Position numbers and translations under genes: made by a program. From Burkholderiaceae bacterium (GTDB lineage Bacteria; Pseudomonadota; Gammaproteobacteria; Burkholderiales; Burkholderiaceae_C), in the NCBI GenBank assembly GCA_024235915.1, contig JACKLO010000018.1, positions 1 through 64,000 of the forward strand: a stretch of 64,000 bases of DNA. Reading direction: 5' to 3'. Of this stretch, positions 19,184-26,078 are shown in pieces. Each line of letters opens with the position of its first letter. Within the stretch, counting starts at the first letter, position 1. The notes below the pieces were generated by a model. It was not told the origin of the DNA. It did not search any database and worked only from the letters and a program-made list of their open reading frames with translations.

Positions 19184-22100
19184 ATGACCGACAACCCCAC
19201 CCTCGGCGTCTCCGGCCGCCTGGCCGCGGCCTTCCAGGCCAGCGCCATCACCCCGTTGCTGGCCCTGGTGGCGCTGCTGCTGGGCCTGTTCGCCGTGCTC
19301 GTCACGCCGCGCGAGGAGGAGCCGCAGATCAACGTGACGATGGCCAACGTGCTGATCCCCTTCCCCGGGGCCAACAGCACCGAGGTGCAGAACCTGGTGG
19401 CGCGCCCCGCCGAACAGGTGCTGGGGCAGATCGCCGGCATCGAGCACACCTATTCCGTGGCCCGCCCGGGCATGGCGCTGCTGACGGTGCAGTTCCAGGT
19501 TGGCGTGCCGCGCACCGAGGCGCTGGTGCGCCTGTACGATGTGCTCAACGCCAACCAGGACTGGCTGCCCGCCGGCCTGGGCACGCTGACGCCCATCGTC
19601 AAGCCCAAGGGCATCGACGACGTGCCGGTGCTGGCGGTGACGCTGTGGTCCAGGGACGCTGCCAGCGCGCTGGAACTGGAACGCGTGGCCGCGTCGATGG
19701 AGGCCGAGCTCAAGCGGGTGCCCGGTTCGCGCGAGGTCAAGACCATCGGCGGCCCGGGCCAGGTGATCGCCGTGGCGCTGGACCCTGCCCGCCTGCGCGC
19801 CCGTGGCGTGGACCTGATGCAGCTGCAGCAGGCGCTGCAGGCCGCCAACCTGGCGATGCCGGCCGGCAGCGTGGCGAGCCCGTCGGGCCCCGGCCTGCTG
19901 GCGGTGGAGACCGGCGAATTTCTGAAGAGCGCCGACGACGTGGCCGAGATCGTGGTCGGCGTGCACGGCGGCAAGCCGGTGTACCTGCGCGAGGTGGCCA
20001 CGGTCACGCCTGGCGCTGGCCAGCCGAAGCACCATGTCTGGTACACGCCAGCGGGTGAACAGGGTGGTGGCGCCTACCCTGCGGTGACCGTCAGCGTCAC
20101 GAAAAAGCCGGGCGAGAACGCGGTGGACGTGGCGCGTGCCGCGCGGGCGCGTGTGGACGAACTGCGCAATACCGTGGTGCCCCCGGGGCTGGAAGCCACC
20201 GTGACGCGCGACTACGGCGAGACCGCGGCTGAGAAGGCCAACAAGCTGATCCAGAAGCTGGCCTTCGCCACGGGTTCGGTGATCCTGCTCGTGGGCCTGG
20301 CGCTGGGCCGGCGCGAGGCGGTGATCGTCGGCGGTGCGGTGATCCTGACGCTGACGGCCACGCTGTTTGCCAGCTGGGCCTGGGGCTTCACGCTCAACCG
20401 CGTGAGCCTGTTCGCGCTGATCTTCAGCATCGGCATCCTGGTCGACGACGCCATCGTGGTGGTGGAGAACATCCACCGCCACCAGCAGCTCACGCCCGGC
20501 CGGCCGCTGCGCGAGATCATCCCGGTGGCGGTGGACGAGGTCGGCGGGCCGACCATCCTGGCCACGCTGACGGTGATCGCGGCGCTGCTGCCGATGGCCT
20601 TCGTCAGCGGCCTGATGGGCCCGTACATGAGCCCGATCCCCATCAACAGCAGCCTGGGCATGGCACTGTCGCTGGCGATCGCGTTCACCGTCACGCCGTG
20701 GCTGGCTCTGAAGCTGATGAAGTCGGGCGACCACGGCGGCACGATGCACGGCGACGAGTCCGCGCTGGCGGCTGATGCGCCGCCGCAGAAGGGCATCGCC
20801 GGTGCGCTGGCGCGCCTGTTCTCGGCGCTGCTGCGCCCCTTCCTGGAAAGCGCCCGCAAGCGCTGGCTGCTGCTGGCCGGCATCCTGGCTGCGTTGATGC
20901 TGTCGGTGGGGCTGGCTGTGGTGCAGTGGGTGGTGCTGAAGATGCTGCCCTTCGACAACAAGAGCGAATTTGCGCTCGTGGTCGACATGCCCGCCGGCAG
21001 CGCGCTGGAAGACACCGCCGCGGCGCTGCAGGAGATGGGCGCCTACCTGGTCAAGCAACCGGAAGTGCGTGACCTGCAGGGCTACGCCGGCACGGCCAGC
21101 CCCATCACCTTCAACGGCCTGGTGCGCCAGTACTACCTGCGCGCCGACGCCGAGATGGGCGAGTTGCAGGTGAACCTGGTGGACAAGCACCACCGCGACG
21201 ACCAGAGCCACGTGATCGCGCAGCGGCTGCAGCCCGAACTGCAGCGCATCGCCGCGAAGCACGGCGCGCGACTGAAGGTGGTGGAAGTGCCGCCCGGCCC
21301 GCCGGTGATGAGCCCGATCGTGGCCGAGGTCTATGGGCCCGACGAGGCCGGCCGCCAGCAACTGGCCCAGCGTCTGGCTGCCGAGTGGGCCAAGCACCCG
21401 GACATCGCCGGCATCGACACCACGCTGCGCGATGATGCACCGCAGGCCTTCCTGCGCATCAACCGCGCCCGCGCCGAGTCGCTGGGCATACCTTCGGCCG
21501 TGGTGGCGCAGACGGTGGCCGGCGCGCTGTCGGGCCTCGACGCCACCTGGCTGCACGATGGCCGCAGCAAGTACCCGGTGCCGGTGCGCCTGCAGCTGCC
21601 GCGCAGCGCGCAGGTGGGGCTGGACGCGCTGCTGGCGCTGCCGCTGCGTGCCGCGAACGGGCAACTGGTGCCGCTGTCGGAACTGGTGCGCGTGGAGCGC
21701 GGCGTCATCGACAAGCCGCTCTACACCAAGGACCTTCAGGGCGTGAGCTACGTGTTCGCCGACGTCAAGGCCGGCGGCGAAACACCCGATTCACCGCTCT
21801 ACGGCCTGTTCGGCCTGCGCGGCAGCCTGGCCACGGCCGCGCTGCCGGGCACCGGCACGGTGGGTGAATACTGGATCTCGCAGCCCAGCGACCCCTACCG
21901 CGCCTACGCGGTCAAGTGGGACGGTGAGTGGCAGGTCACCTACGAGACCTTCCGCGACATGGGTGCGGCCTACGGCGTGGGCCTGATCCTGATCTACCTG
22001 CTGGTGGTGGCGCAGTTCAAGAGCTACGGCACGCCGCTGGTGATCATGGCGCCGATCCCGCTGACCATCATCGGCGTGATGCCGGGCCATGCGCTGCTGG

Positions 22101-22459
22101 GCGCGCCGTTCACCGCCACCAGCATGATCGGCATGATCGCGCTGGCCGGCATCATCGTGCGCAACTCCATCCTGCTGGTGGACTTCATCGACCTGCAGGT
22201 GGCGCGCGGCCTGGCCTTCAAGGAGGCCGTGGTGCAGTCGGCCGCAGTGCGCGCACAGCCGATCGCGCTGACCGGCCTGGCGGCCATGATCGGCGCCTTC
22301 TTCATCCTCGACGACCCCATCTTCAACGGCCTGGCGATCTCGCTGATCTTCGGCATCTTCGTCTCCACGCTGCTGACCCTGGTCGTCATCCCGGTCCTGT
22401 ACTACGCGGTGAACCGGCGCCGCATCGAATCCCTGCAACTTGCCTCATCGAAGGAGTGA
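19184..22459 (+). CDS. RND efflux transporter permease
   Basis: About 1091 residues from ATG 19184 (a GTG at 19178 is also in frame). It has the two-fold RND layout: TM1, large periplasmic loop with PFPGANSTEVQNLVARPAEQVL, TM2-6 including the proton-relay Asp pair in SIGILVDDAIVVVENIHRH, a second loop, then TM7-12 ending in GIFVSTLLTLVVIPVLYY. It belongs with the HAE-type proteobacterial pumps rather than metal-ion CusA-type by the absence of an obvious Met cluster. The substrate is unknown. It starts 12 bp after the adaptor stop. No TolC-like channel gene is nearby, so a channel from elsewhere must serve. Confidence 0.9.
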   Translation: MTDNPTLGVSGRLAAAFQASAITPLLALVALLLGLFAVLVTPREEEPQINVTMANVLIPFPGANSTEVQNLVARPAEQVLGQIAGIEHTYSVARPGMALLTVQFQVGVPRTEALVRLYDVLNANQDWLPAGLGTLTPIVKPKGIDDVPVLAVTLWSRDAASALELERVAASMEAELKRVPGSREVKTIGGPGQVIAVALDPARLRARGVDLMQLQQALQAANLAMPAGSVASPSGPGLLAVETGEFLKSADDVAEIVVGVHGGKPVYLREVATVTPGAGQPKHHVWYTPAGEQGGGAYPAVTVSVTKKPGENAVDVARAARARVDELRNTVVPPGLEATVTRDYGETAAEKANKLIQKLAFATGSVILLVGLALGRREAVIVGGAVILTLTATLFASWAWGFTLNRVSLFALIFSIGILVDDAIVVVENIHRHQQLTPGRPLREIIPVAVDEVGGPTILATLTVIAALLPMAFVSGLMGPYMSPIPINSSLGMALSLAIAFTVTPWLALKLMKSGDHGGTMHGDESALAADAPPQKGIAGALARLFSALLRPFLESARKRWLLLAGILAALMLSVGLAVVQWVVLKMLPFDNKSEFALVVDMPAGSALEDTAAALQEMGAYLVKQPEVRDLQGYAGTASPITFNGLVRQYYLRADAEMGELQVNLVDKHHRDDQSHVIAQRLQPELQRIAAKHGARLKVVEVPPGPPVMSPIVAEVYGPDEAGRQQLAQRLAAEWAKHPDIAGIDTTLRDDAPQAFLRINRARAESLGIPSAVVAQTVAGALSGLDATWLHDGRSKYPVPVRLQLPRSAQVGLDALLALPLRAANGQLVPLSELVRVERGVIDKPLYTKDLQGVSYVFADVKAGGETPDSPLYGLFGLRGSLATAALPGTGTVGEYWISQPSDPYRAYAVKWDGEWQVTYETFRDMGAAYGVGLILIYLLVVAQFKSYGTPLVIMAPIPLTIIGVMPGHALLGAPFTATSMIGMIALAGIIVRNSILLVDFIDLQVARGLAFKEAVVQSAAVRAQPIALTGLAAMIGAFFILDDPIFNGLAISLIFGIFVSTLLTLVVIPVLYYAVNRRRIESLQLASSKE

Positions 22460-22463
22460 TCCC

Positions 22464-22688
22464 ATGACCGTCGAACGCTACATCCGCATCTTCGCGGGCC
22501 TGTTCATCCTGATCTCGCTGGCGCTGGGCGTCGAGGCCAGCCCGCTGTTCGTCAGCCCCTGGTGGCTGGCCTTCACCGCCTTCGTCGGCTTGAACCTGTT
22601 CCAGTTCGGCTTCACCAACTTCTGTCCGCTGGCCATCATCCTGAAGAAGCTCGGCGTGCAGGAATCCAGGCTCGCCTGCGGCAACTGA
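22464..22688 (+). CDS. DUF2892 small membrane protein
   Basis: 74 residues from ATG 22464 with AAGGAG nine bases upstream. Two hydrophobic helices (RIFAGLFILISLALGV and WLAFTAFVGLNLFQFGF) are followed by NFCPL and a C-terminal ACGN, giving Cys54 and Cys72. The family is the membrane tail of YgaP-type rhodaneses and is common next to sulfur-trafficking genes. Here it stands alone. It begins 4 bp after the pump gene, clearly in the same operon. The two cysteines could take part in thiol chemistry, which is inference. Confidence 0.85.
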   Translation: MTVERYIRIFAGLFILISLALGVEASPLFVSPWWLAFTAFVGLNLFQFGFTNFCPLAIILKKLGVQESRLACGN

Positions 22689-22690
22689 GC

Positions 22691-23035
22691 ATGGAGGCCA
22701 CAATGGCGCTTTCCGACGACCGGATCCCCCTTGAGGATTGCGCCATGGCCGTGTTGACCGACGAAAAGAGCCGCACCGATCTGTTGAACCGCCTGAAGCG
22801 GGCCGAAGGCCAGTTGCGTGGCATCCAGCGCATGATCGAGGAAGGCCAGCCCTGCCTCGACATTGCCAGCCAGATGGCCGCCGTGCGCAAGGCGCTGGAT
22901 AGCACCTACGTGCGCATGACCGTGTGTTTCATGGAGCAGGAGCTGGGCGCCCGCCTGGGCGCCGACGCCGCCGTGCAGGCCCAGCTGGGGCCGATGCTCG
23001 ACGACGTGCAGACCCTGCTCGGCAAGGTGAGATGA
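22691..23035 (+). CDS. CsoR/FrmR-family (DUF156) transcriptional repressor with atypical Cys set
   Basis: 114 residues from ATG 22691; later starts at 22703 and 22745 are possible. The fold signature is plain: LLNRLKRAEGQLRGIQRMIEEGQPC then DIASQMAAVRKALD. Copper CsoR uses Cys-His-Cys and FrmR/RcnR use Cys plus His residues. Here Cys55 matches the first ligand, but the helix-2 His is replaced and a Cys lies at 79, 24 residues on; Cys17 is a third. This dithiol arrangement suggests sensing of reactive sulfur or electrophiles rather than Cu or Ni. It probably binds the two palindromes at 18039-18079 and so controls its own operon. Confidence 0.85.
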   Translation: MEATMALSDDRIPLEDCAMAVLTDEKSRTDLLNRLKRAEGQLRGIQRMIEEGQPCLDIASQMAAVRKALDSTYVRMTVCFMEQELGARLGADAAVQAQLGPMLDDVQTLLGKVR

Positions 23036-23042
23036 ACCCTCG

Positions 23043-23489
23043 ATGAGTGACGGCAGTGTCAGCGTGCGCCTGGTGCAGGCGCAGGACTACCAGTTCGATG
23101 TGGACTTCGGCGTTGGCGTCCAGCCCTTGCGGGTCGACGAACCGCCACCGCTGGGTCACGGCGACGGGCCGTCACCGGTGCAGCTGCTGGCCAGCGCTGT
23201 CGGCAACTGCCTGAGTGCGTCGCTGCTGTTCGCCCTGCGCAAGTTCAAGCAGCAGCCCGAGCCGATCCGTTCCGAGGTCACGGCCGAGGTCGGCCGCAAC
23301 GCCGAGGGCCGCCTGCGTGTGCTGGGCATGAAGGTGACGCTGACGCTCGGCGTGCCGGCAGCACAGCTGCAGCACCTGGACCGCGTGCTTGGCGGCTTCG
23401 AGGCCTACTGCACGGTGACGCAGAGCGTGGCCGGGGCGATCCCGGTGGCGGTGTCGGTGCGCGACGCCGACGGCGCGGTGCTGAAGTAG
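23043..23489 (+). CDS. OsmC/Ohr-family protein
   Basis: 148 residues from ATG 23043. The two OsmC-family cysteines are present: Cys56 in SAVGNCLSAS and Cys123 in FEAYCTVTQ. The family includes thiol-dependent peroxidases and persulfide-handling relatives. It is 7 bp downstream of the repressor gene, in one operon with the pump. A role in reducing an organic hydroperoxide or a thiol adduct is likely by family. Confidence 0.85.
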   Translation: MSDGSVSVRLVQAQDYQFDVDFGVGVQPLRVDEPPPLGHGDGPSPVQLLASAVGNCLSASLLFALRKFKQQPEPIRSEVTAEVGRNAEGRLRVLGMKVTLTLGVPAAQLQHLDRVLGGFEAYCTVTQSVAGAIPVAVSVRDADGAVLK

Positions 23490-23496
23490 CGCGGTC

Positions 23497-24492
23497 GTGA
23501 AGCCGAAGCTCAGCTACCTCTTCCCGAGCTGGTTCGCCATCGTGATGGGTCTGTCCGGCCTGTCGCTGGCCTGGCACCGGGCGGTGCCGCTGATGGGCGA
23601 GATGGCTTCGGCCTTTGCGCTGCTGGCAGGATTGGCTGCCGCCGTCGTCTACGGGCTTCTGCTGGTGGCCTCCGCGCTGCGCCTGCGGCGGCACCCGGAG
23701 GCCTGGGCCGAAGACCTGCGCCATCCGGTGCGCCATGCCTTCGTCGCGGCCATCCCCATCGGCGCCATGCTGCTGGCCACTGTGGCCGTGGCCCTGTTCG
23801 GGCCCGGGCCGTGGGCCAAGGCACTGTGGTGGGTCGGCAGTGTGGGGCAACTGGCCGCGACGGTCTGGGTGCTTTCGCGCTGGTGGTTGCGTCCGGCCTG
23901 GCCGAGCGTGACGCCGGCCCTGTTCGTGCCCATCGTGGGCAACGTGCTGGCGCCGCTGGCCGGGGTGCCGCTGGGCCACGCCGACTGGGCCGCGGCGCAG
24001 TTCGGCATCGGCCTGCTGTTCTGGCCCGTGGTGCTGACGCTGGTCGTCGTGCGCCTGGCCGTCCATGGCGCATGGCCGGAACGGCTGGTGCCGACGACCT
24101 TCATCGTCATGGCGCCGCCGGCCGTGGTCGGCCTGGGTGCCCTTCAGTTCGGTGCACCGCCCGTGCTGGCGTGGATGGCCTGGGGCATGGCGCTGTTCGG
24201 CCTGCTGTGGGCCGCCACGCGGGCCAAGGCCATCCTCGCCATGCCGTTCGGCATGACGCACTGGGCCCTGTCGTTCCCGTTGGCCGCCATGGCCGCGATC
24301 ACCCTGCGCCTGGCGCAGCCCGGCACGGTCATGGCCGTGCTGGGGCCTGTCCTCCTGGCACTGGCGTCCCTGGTGATCGTGGGGCTGGCGTTCGGCACCG
24401 TGCGCGGCCTTCGTGACGGGTCGCTGCTGGCACCGGAGCCGGTGGCACCCATCGTGCCGGCCGACGGCGCGTCGGCGGCCACGGGGCGCTGA
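23497..24492 (+). CDS. TDT/SLAC1-family anion transporter
   Basis: 331 residues from GTG 23497, 7 bp after the OsmC gene. About ten hydrophobic helices; start PSWFAIVMGLSGLSLAWHRA and the late segment FGMTHWALSFPLAAMA are typical of the tellurite-resistance/dicarboxylate/SLAC1 group. Known members move malate, tellurite-linked anions, chloride/nitrate, and in fungi sulfite (Ssu1). In an operon with thiol-type proteins, export of sulfite or another small anion is a reasonable guess. Last gene of the operon; a strong hairpin follows directly. Confidence 0.8.
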   Translation: MKPKLSYLFPSWFAIVMGLSGLSLAWHRAVPLMGEMASAFALLAGLAAAVVYGLLLVASALRLRRHPEAWAEDLRHPVRHAFVAAIPIGAMLLATVAVALFGPGPWAKALWWVGSVGQLAATVWVLSRWWLRPAWPSVTPALFVPIVGNVLAPLAGVPLGHADWAAAQFGIGLLFWPVVLTLVVVRLAVHGAWPERLVPTTFIVMAPPAVVGLGALQFGAPPVLAWMAWGMALFGLLWAATRAKAILAMPFGMTHWALSFPLAAMAAITLRLAQPGTVMAVLGPVLLALASLVIVGLAFGTVRGLRDGSLLAPEPVAPIVPADGASAATGR

Positions 24493-24526
24493 CGCGGCGG
24501 TCTGCGCGCTCGCGCCAACCGCCGCG
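24493..24526. terminator. Hairpin between operon end and micro-ORF
   Basis: CGCGGCGGT (24493-24501) pairs with ACCGCCGCG (24518-24526), a perfect 9-bp stem with a 16-nt loop. It follows the TDT stop directly on the plus strand and lies 4 bp after the micro-ORF stop on the minus strand, so it may end both transcripts. Confidence 0.55.
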
Positions 24527-24530
24527 GGGA

Positions 24531-24593
24531 TCACCAGCCGCCGTTACGCGGCAGGCCGAAGGCTTCGATCAGGGCGTCGAGGAACAAGGACAT
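24531..24593 (-). CDS. Micro-ORF encoding a 20-residue peptide
   Basis: ATG 24593 to TGA 24531 encodes MSLFLDALIEAFGLPRNGGW. A GGAG ribosome site stands six bases before the ATG. The first half is an amphipathic/hydrophobic helix candidate, and the end is GLPRNGGW. About 70 bp upstream lies a 20-bp lux-box-like dyad (24664-24683), and a hairpin follows the stop. It sits 139 bp downstream of the LuxR gene on the same strand. I recognise no family. It could be a signalling, antimicrobial or regulatory peptide, or a leader ORF, or not be translated at all. No peptide-modifying enzyme is nearby. Confidence 0.5.
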   Translation of the reverse strand: MSLFLDALIEAFGLPRNGGW

Positions 24594-24663
24594 GGTGATC
24601 TCCGGTGGCTCTGTGACGGAATGCACAGCTGACCGGATTTCACCTGAAGGTGCCTTTCTGCGC

Positions 24664-24683
24664 ACCTGACAAAGTTGATAGGT
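24664..24683. promoter_or_regulatory. lux-box-like dyad upstream of the micro-ORF
   Basis: ACCTGACAAAGTTGATAGGT is 20 bp long, with ACCT/AGGT ends and an inner CAA/TTG match, the size and ends of LuxR-type sites. It is 71 bp before the micro-ORF start, suitable for activation. A related copy lies next to the LuxR start at 25447-25468. Confidence 0.5.
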
Positions 24684-24732
24684 CGTCCCCTGACCTGCCG
24701 ACGGGCGGCCGAGCTGCCTCCGTGCCTTGGGC

Positions 24733-25446
24733 TCAGAGCAGCCCGAGTGCCATCGCGCGCAGCACCGCCTGGAGCTTGCTCGAGACCCCGAGCTTGCGTT
24801 CCGCGTTGCGCAGATGGAAGTTGGCCGTGCTCTCGGTGATCTCGAGCAACTGCGCCACGCTCCAGGTGTCCTTGCCGACCATGGTCCAGCGCAGCACCTC
24901 GATTTCCCGTGCGGTCAGCGTGGGGATGTCGCCGGCGGCCATGGCGTCGTCGAGCAGCACGCGCACGGCCGCTTCCTGCGTGTGCACCGCCAACAGCTGC
25001 AGGTCGGCGAGCAGCCGGGTCAGGGTGCGTTCGTTGCGGGGCAGGTGCTCGTTGCGGTCCACGCCGAGCAGGAAATGCCGGCCACCGGGCAAGTGCAGCG
25101 CCATGGCCACGCCGTTGCGATAACCGAAGGGCGCCTGTTCCTCCCACAGGTCACCGGCCTCGGCGGCGGCGTAAAAGGCCTGGTCGTAGACGAAGGGCGT
25201 GGAACTGGACTTCAGCCGCTGCAGCACCGGATCGCGCCGTGAATTTGGCACGTTCTTCTGCGCGTCGAGATAGCCATCGGGCCGCTCGTCGACCGAGACC
25301 ATGATCTCCGGCGCACCGGGTTGTTCGACCACCAGCGTGGCCGACAGGAACGGGAAACCCAGCGACTGCGCCACGTGAACCAGGCGCGCATGCAGCGCAG
25401 CCTTGTCAGCTGCAGCGCTCACGTCGAGGAGGTCCTGGCGGTTCAT
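24733..25446 (-). CDS. LuxR-family regulator with autoinducer-binding domain (LuxR solo)
   Basis: 237 residues from ATG 25446. The N-terminal autoinducer-binding domain (about 15-165) is followed by a GerE helix-turn-helix (LTAREIEVLRWTMVGKDTWSVAQLL ... NFHLRNAERKLGVSSKLQAV). By ungapped comparison with TraR, the ligand residues Trp57/Tyr61/Asp70/Pro71/Trp85/Gly113 correspond to Tyr59/Gln63/Asp72/Pro73/Tyr87/Gly112. Three of six pocket residues are thus changed. No luxI gene is in the window, so it is a solo that may read a non-AHL signal. The likely targets are the dyads at 24664 and 25447. Confidence 0.85.
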   Translation of the reverse strand: MNRQDLLDVSAAADKAALHARLVHVAQSLGFPFLSATLVVEQPGAPEIMVSVDERPDGYLDAQKNVPNSRRDPVLQRLKSSSTPFVYDQAFYAAAEAGDLWEEQAPFGYRNGVAMALHLPGGRHFLLGVDRNEHLPRNERTLTRLLADLQLLAVHTQEAAVRVLLDDAMAAGDIPTLTAREIEVLRWTMVGKDTWSVAQLLEITESTANFHLRNAERKLGVSSKLQAVLRAMALGLL

Positions 25447-25468
25447 GCCCTGTCAGATTTGCTAGCTT
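25447..25468. promoter_or_regulatory. Second lux-box-like site at the LuxR start
   Basis: On the minus strand this reads CTAGCAAATCTGACAGG; the site at 24664-24683 reads CTATCAACTTTGTCAGG, 13 of 17 identical. It covers the ribosome-site region directly upstream of the LuxR ATG, and lies 55-75 bp before the divergent gene. Autoregulation and control of the divergent gene are both possible. Confidence 0.45.
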
Positions 25469-25498
25469 GCCCTGCGACGGCGGATTGTCCGACATTGG

Positions 25499-25514
25499 TC
25501 CCCTTTGCAGGGGA
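25499..25514 (+). promoter_or_regulatory. Leader hairpin over a ribosome site
   Basis: TCCCCT-TTGC-AGGGGA is a perfect 6-bp stem. Its 3' arm is the AGGGGAG ribosome site of the gene starting at 25522, so folding would hide the site. Confidence 0.45.
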
Positions 25515-25521
25515 GTCTGAA

Positions 25522-25944
25522 ATGACCGTGACGACCAATCTGCCGCCTTGGGCGGTGACCTCGATGCCGATGGTCTGGCTGGACGACTGCGATCCCGTCA
25601 GCGCAGCGCGCAATTTCCGGCTTGTCAGCGTCACCGCACACAGCGATGGAGCCGGGTCGGACACCGTGCGCCACGGTCAGGTGTTGTGGGCCAGTCGTCT
25701 GCAGCGCAGCGAAGTCGCGGTCGCTTGGGACTGGGTGGAACTGCCGCGGAAGATCATAGCAATGGCCGACCCCATGCAGATCGTCTCCAACATCCAGATC
25801 CGTCACGAAGGCGACCGTTGGATGAACGAGCGCCAGCGCATTCTGTGGTTGAACGACCTGGTGCACGCGCTGCCGTGGCAGGCTGATCTGGCGTTGCCGT
25901 CCCCGGGCCAGCGCCTGCTCACGGAGCATCGCCTGGCGGCGTGA
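25522..25944 (+). CDS. Hypothetical protein divergent from luxR
   Basis: 140 residues from ATG 25522 with AGGGGAG seven bases upstream. It is soluble, with no signal peptide and many Trp residues: PPWAV, MVWLDDCDP, VAWDWVEL, WMNERQRILWLNDLVHALPW. I do not recognise a family. Small proteins next to luxR genes include RsaM-type quorum-sensing modulators of about 147 residues, but I cannot confirm kinship. It shares a 75-bp intergenic region with the LuxR gene, which holds a lux-box-like site, so co-regulation is likely. A strong terminator follows. Confidence 0.65.
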   Translation: MTVTTNLPPWAVTSMPMVWLDDCDPVSAARNFRLVSVTAHSDGAGSDTVRHGQVLWASRLQRSEVAVAWDWVELPRKIIAMADPMQIVSNIQIRHEGDRWMNERQRILWLNDLVHALPWQADLALPSPGQRLLTEHRLAA

Positions 25945-26016
25945 AGAACCCGGTGCGGCGGCCTGGTGATGCCGCCGCGCCGTCTTGCGGCGGGCGCGGG
26001 ATGCGTCCGACCCTGT

Positions 26017-26070
26017 GGCACTGCCCCGGCCTGGGCTCTGGCCGGGGCCGGGGCGGTGCCCTTTTTTTTT
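26017..26070. terminator. Strong intrinsic terminator
   Basis: GGCACTGCCCCGGCC (26017-26031) pairs with 26046-26060 over 15 positions with one G-U pair, followed by C and nine T (26062-26070). It ends the hypothetical gene; the permease converges from the other side. Confidence 0.9.
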
Positions 26071-26078
26071 GAAGGACT

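Noticed and set aside
18935..21664. 909-codon frame antisense to the RND pump
   Set aside because: His/Gln/Arg-rich translation without any motif; it exactly opposes a well-supported pump gene.
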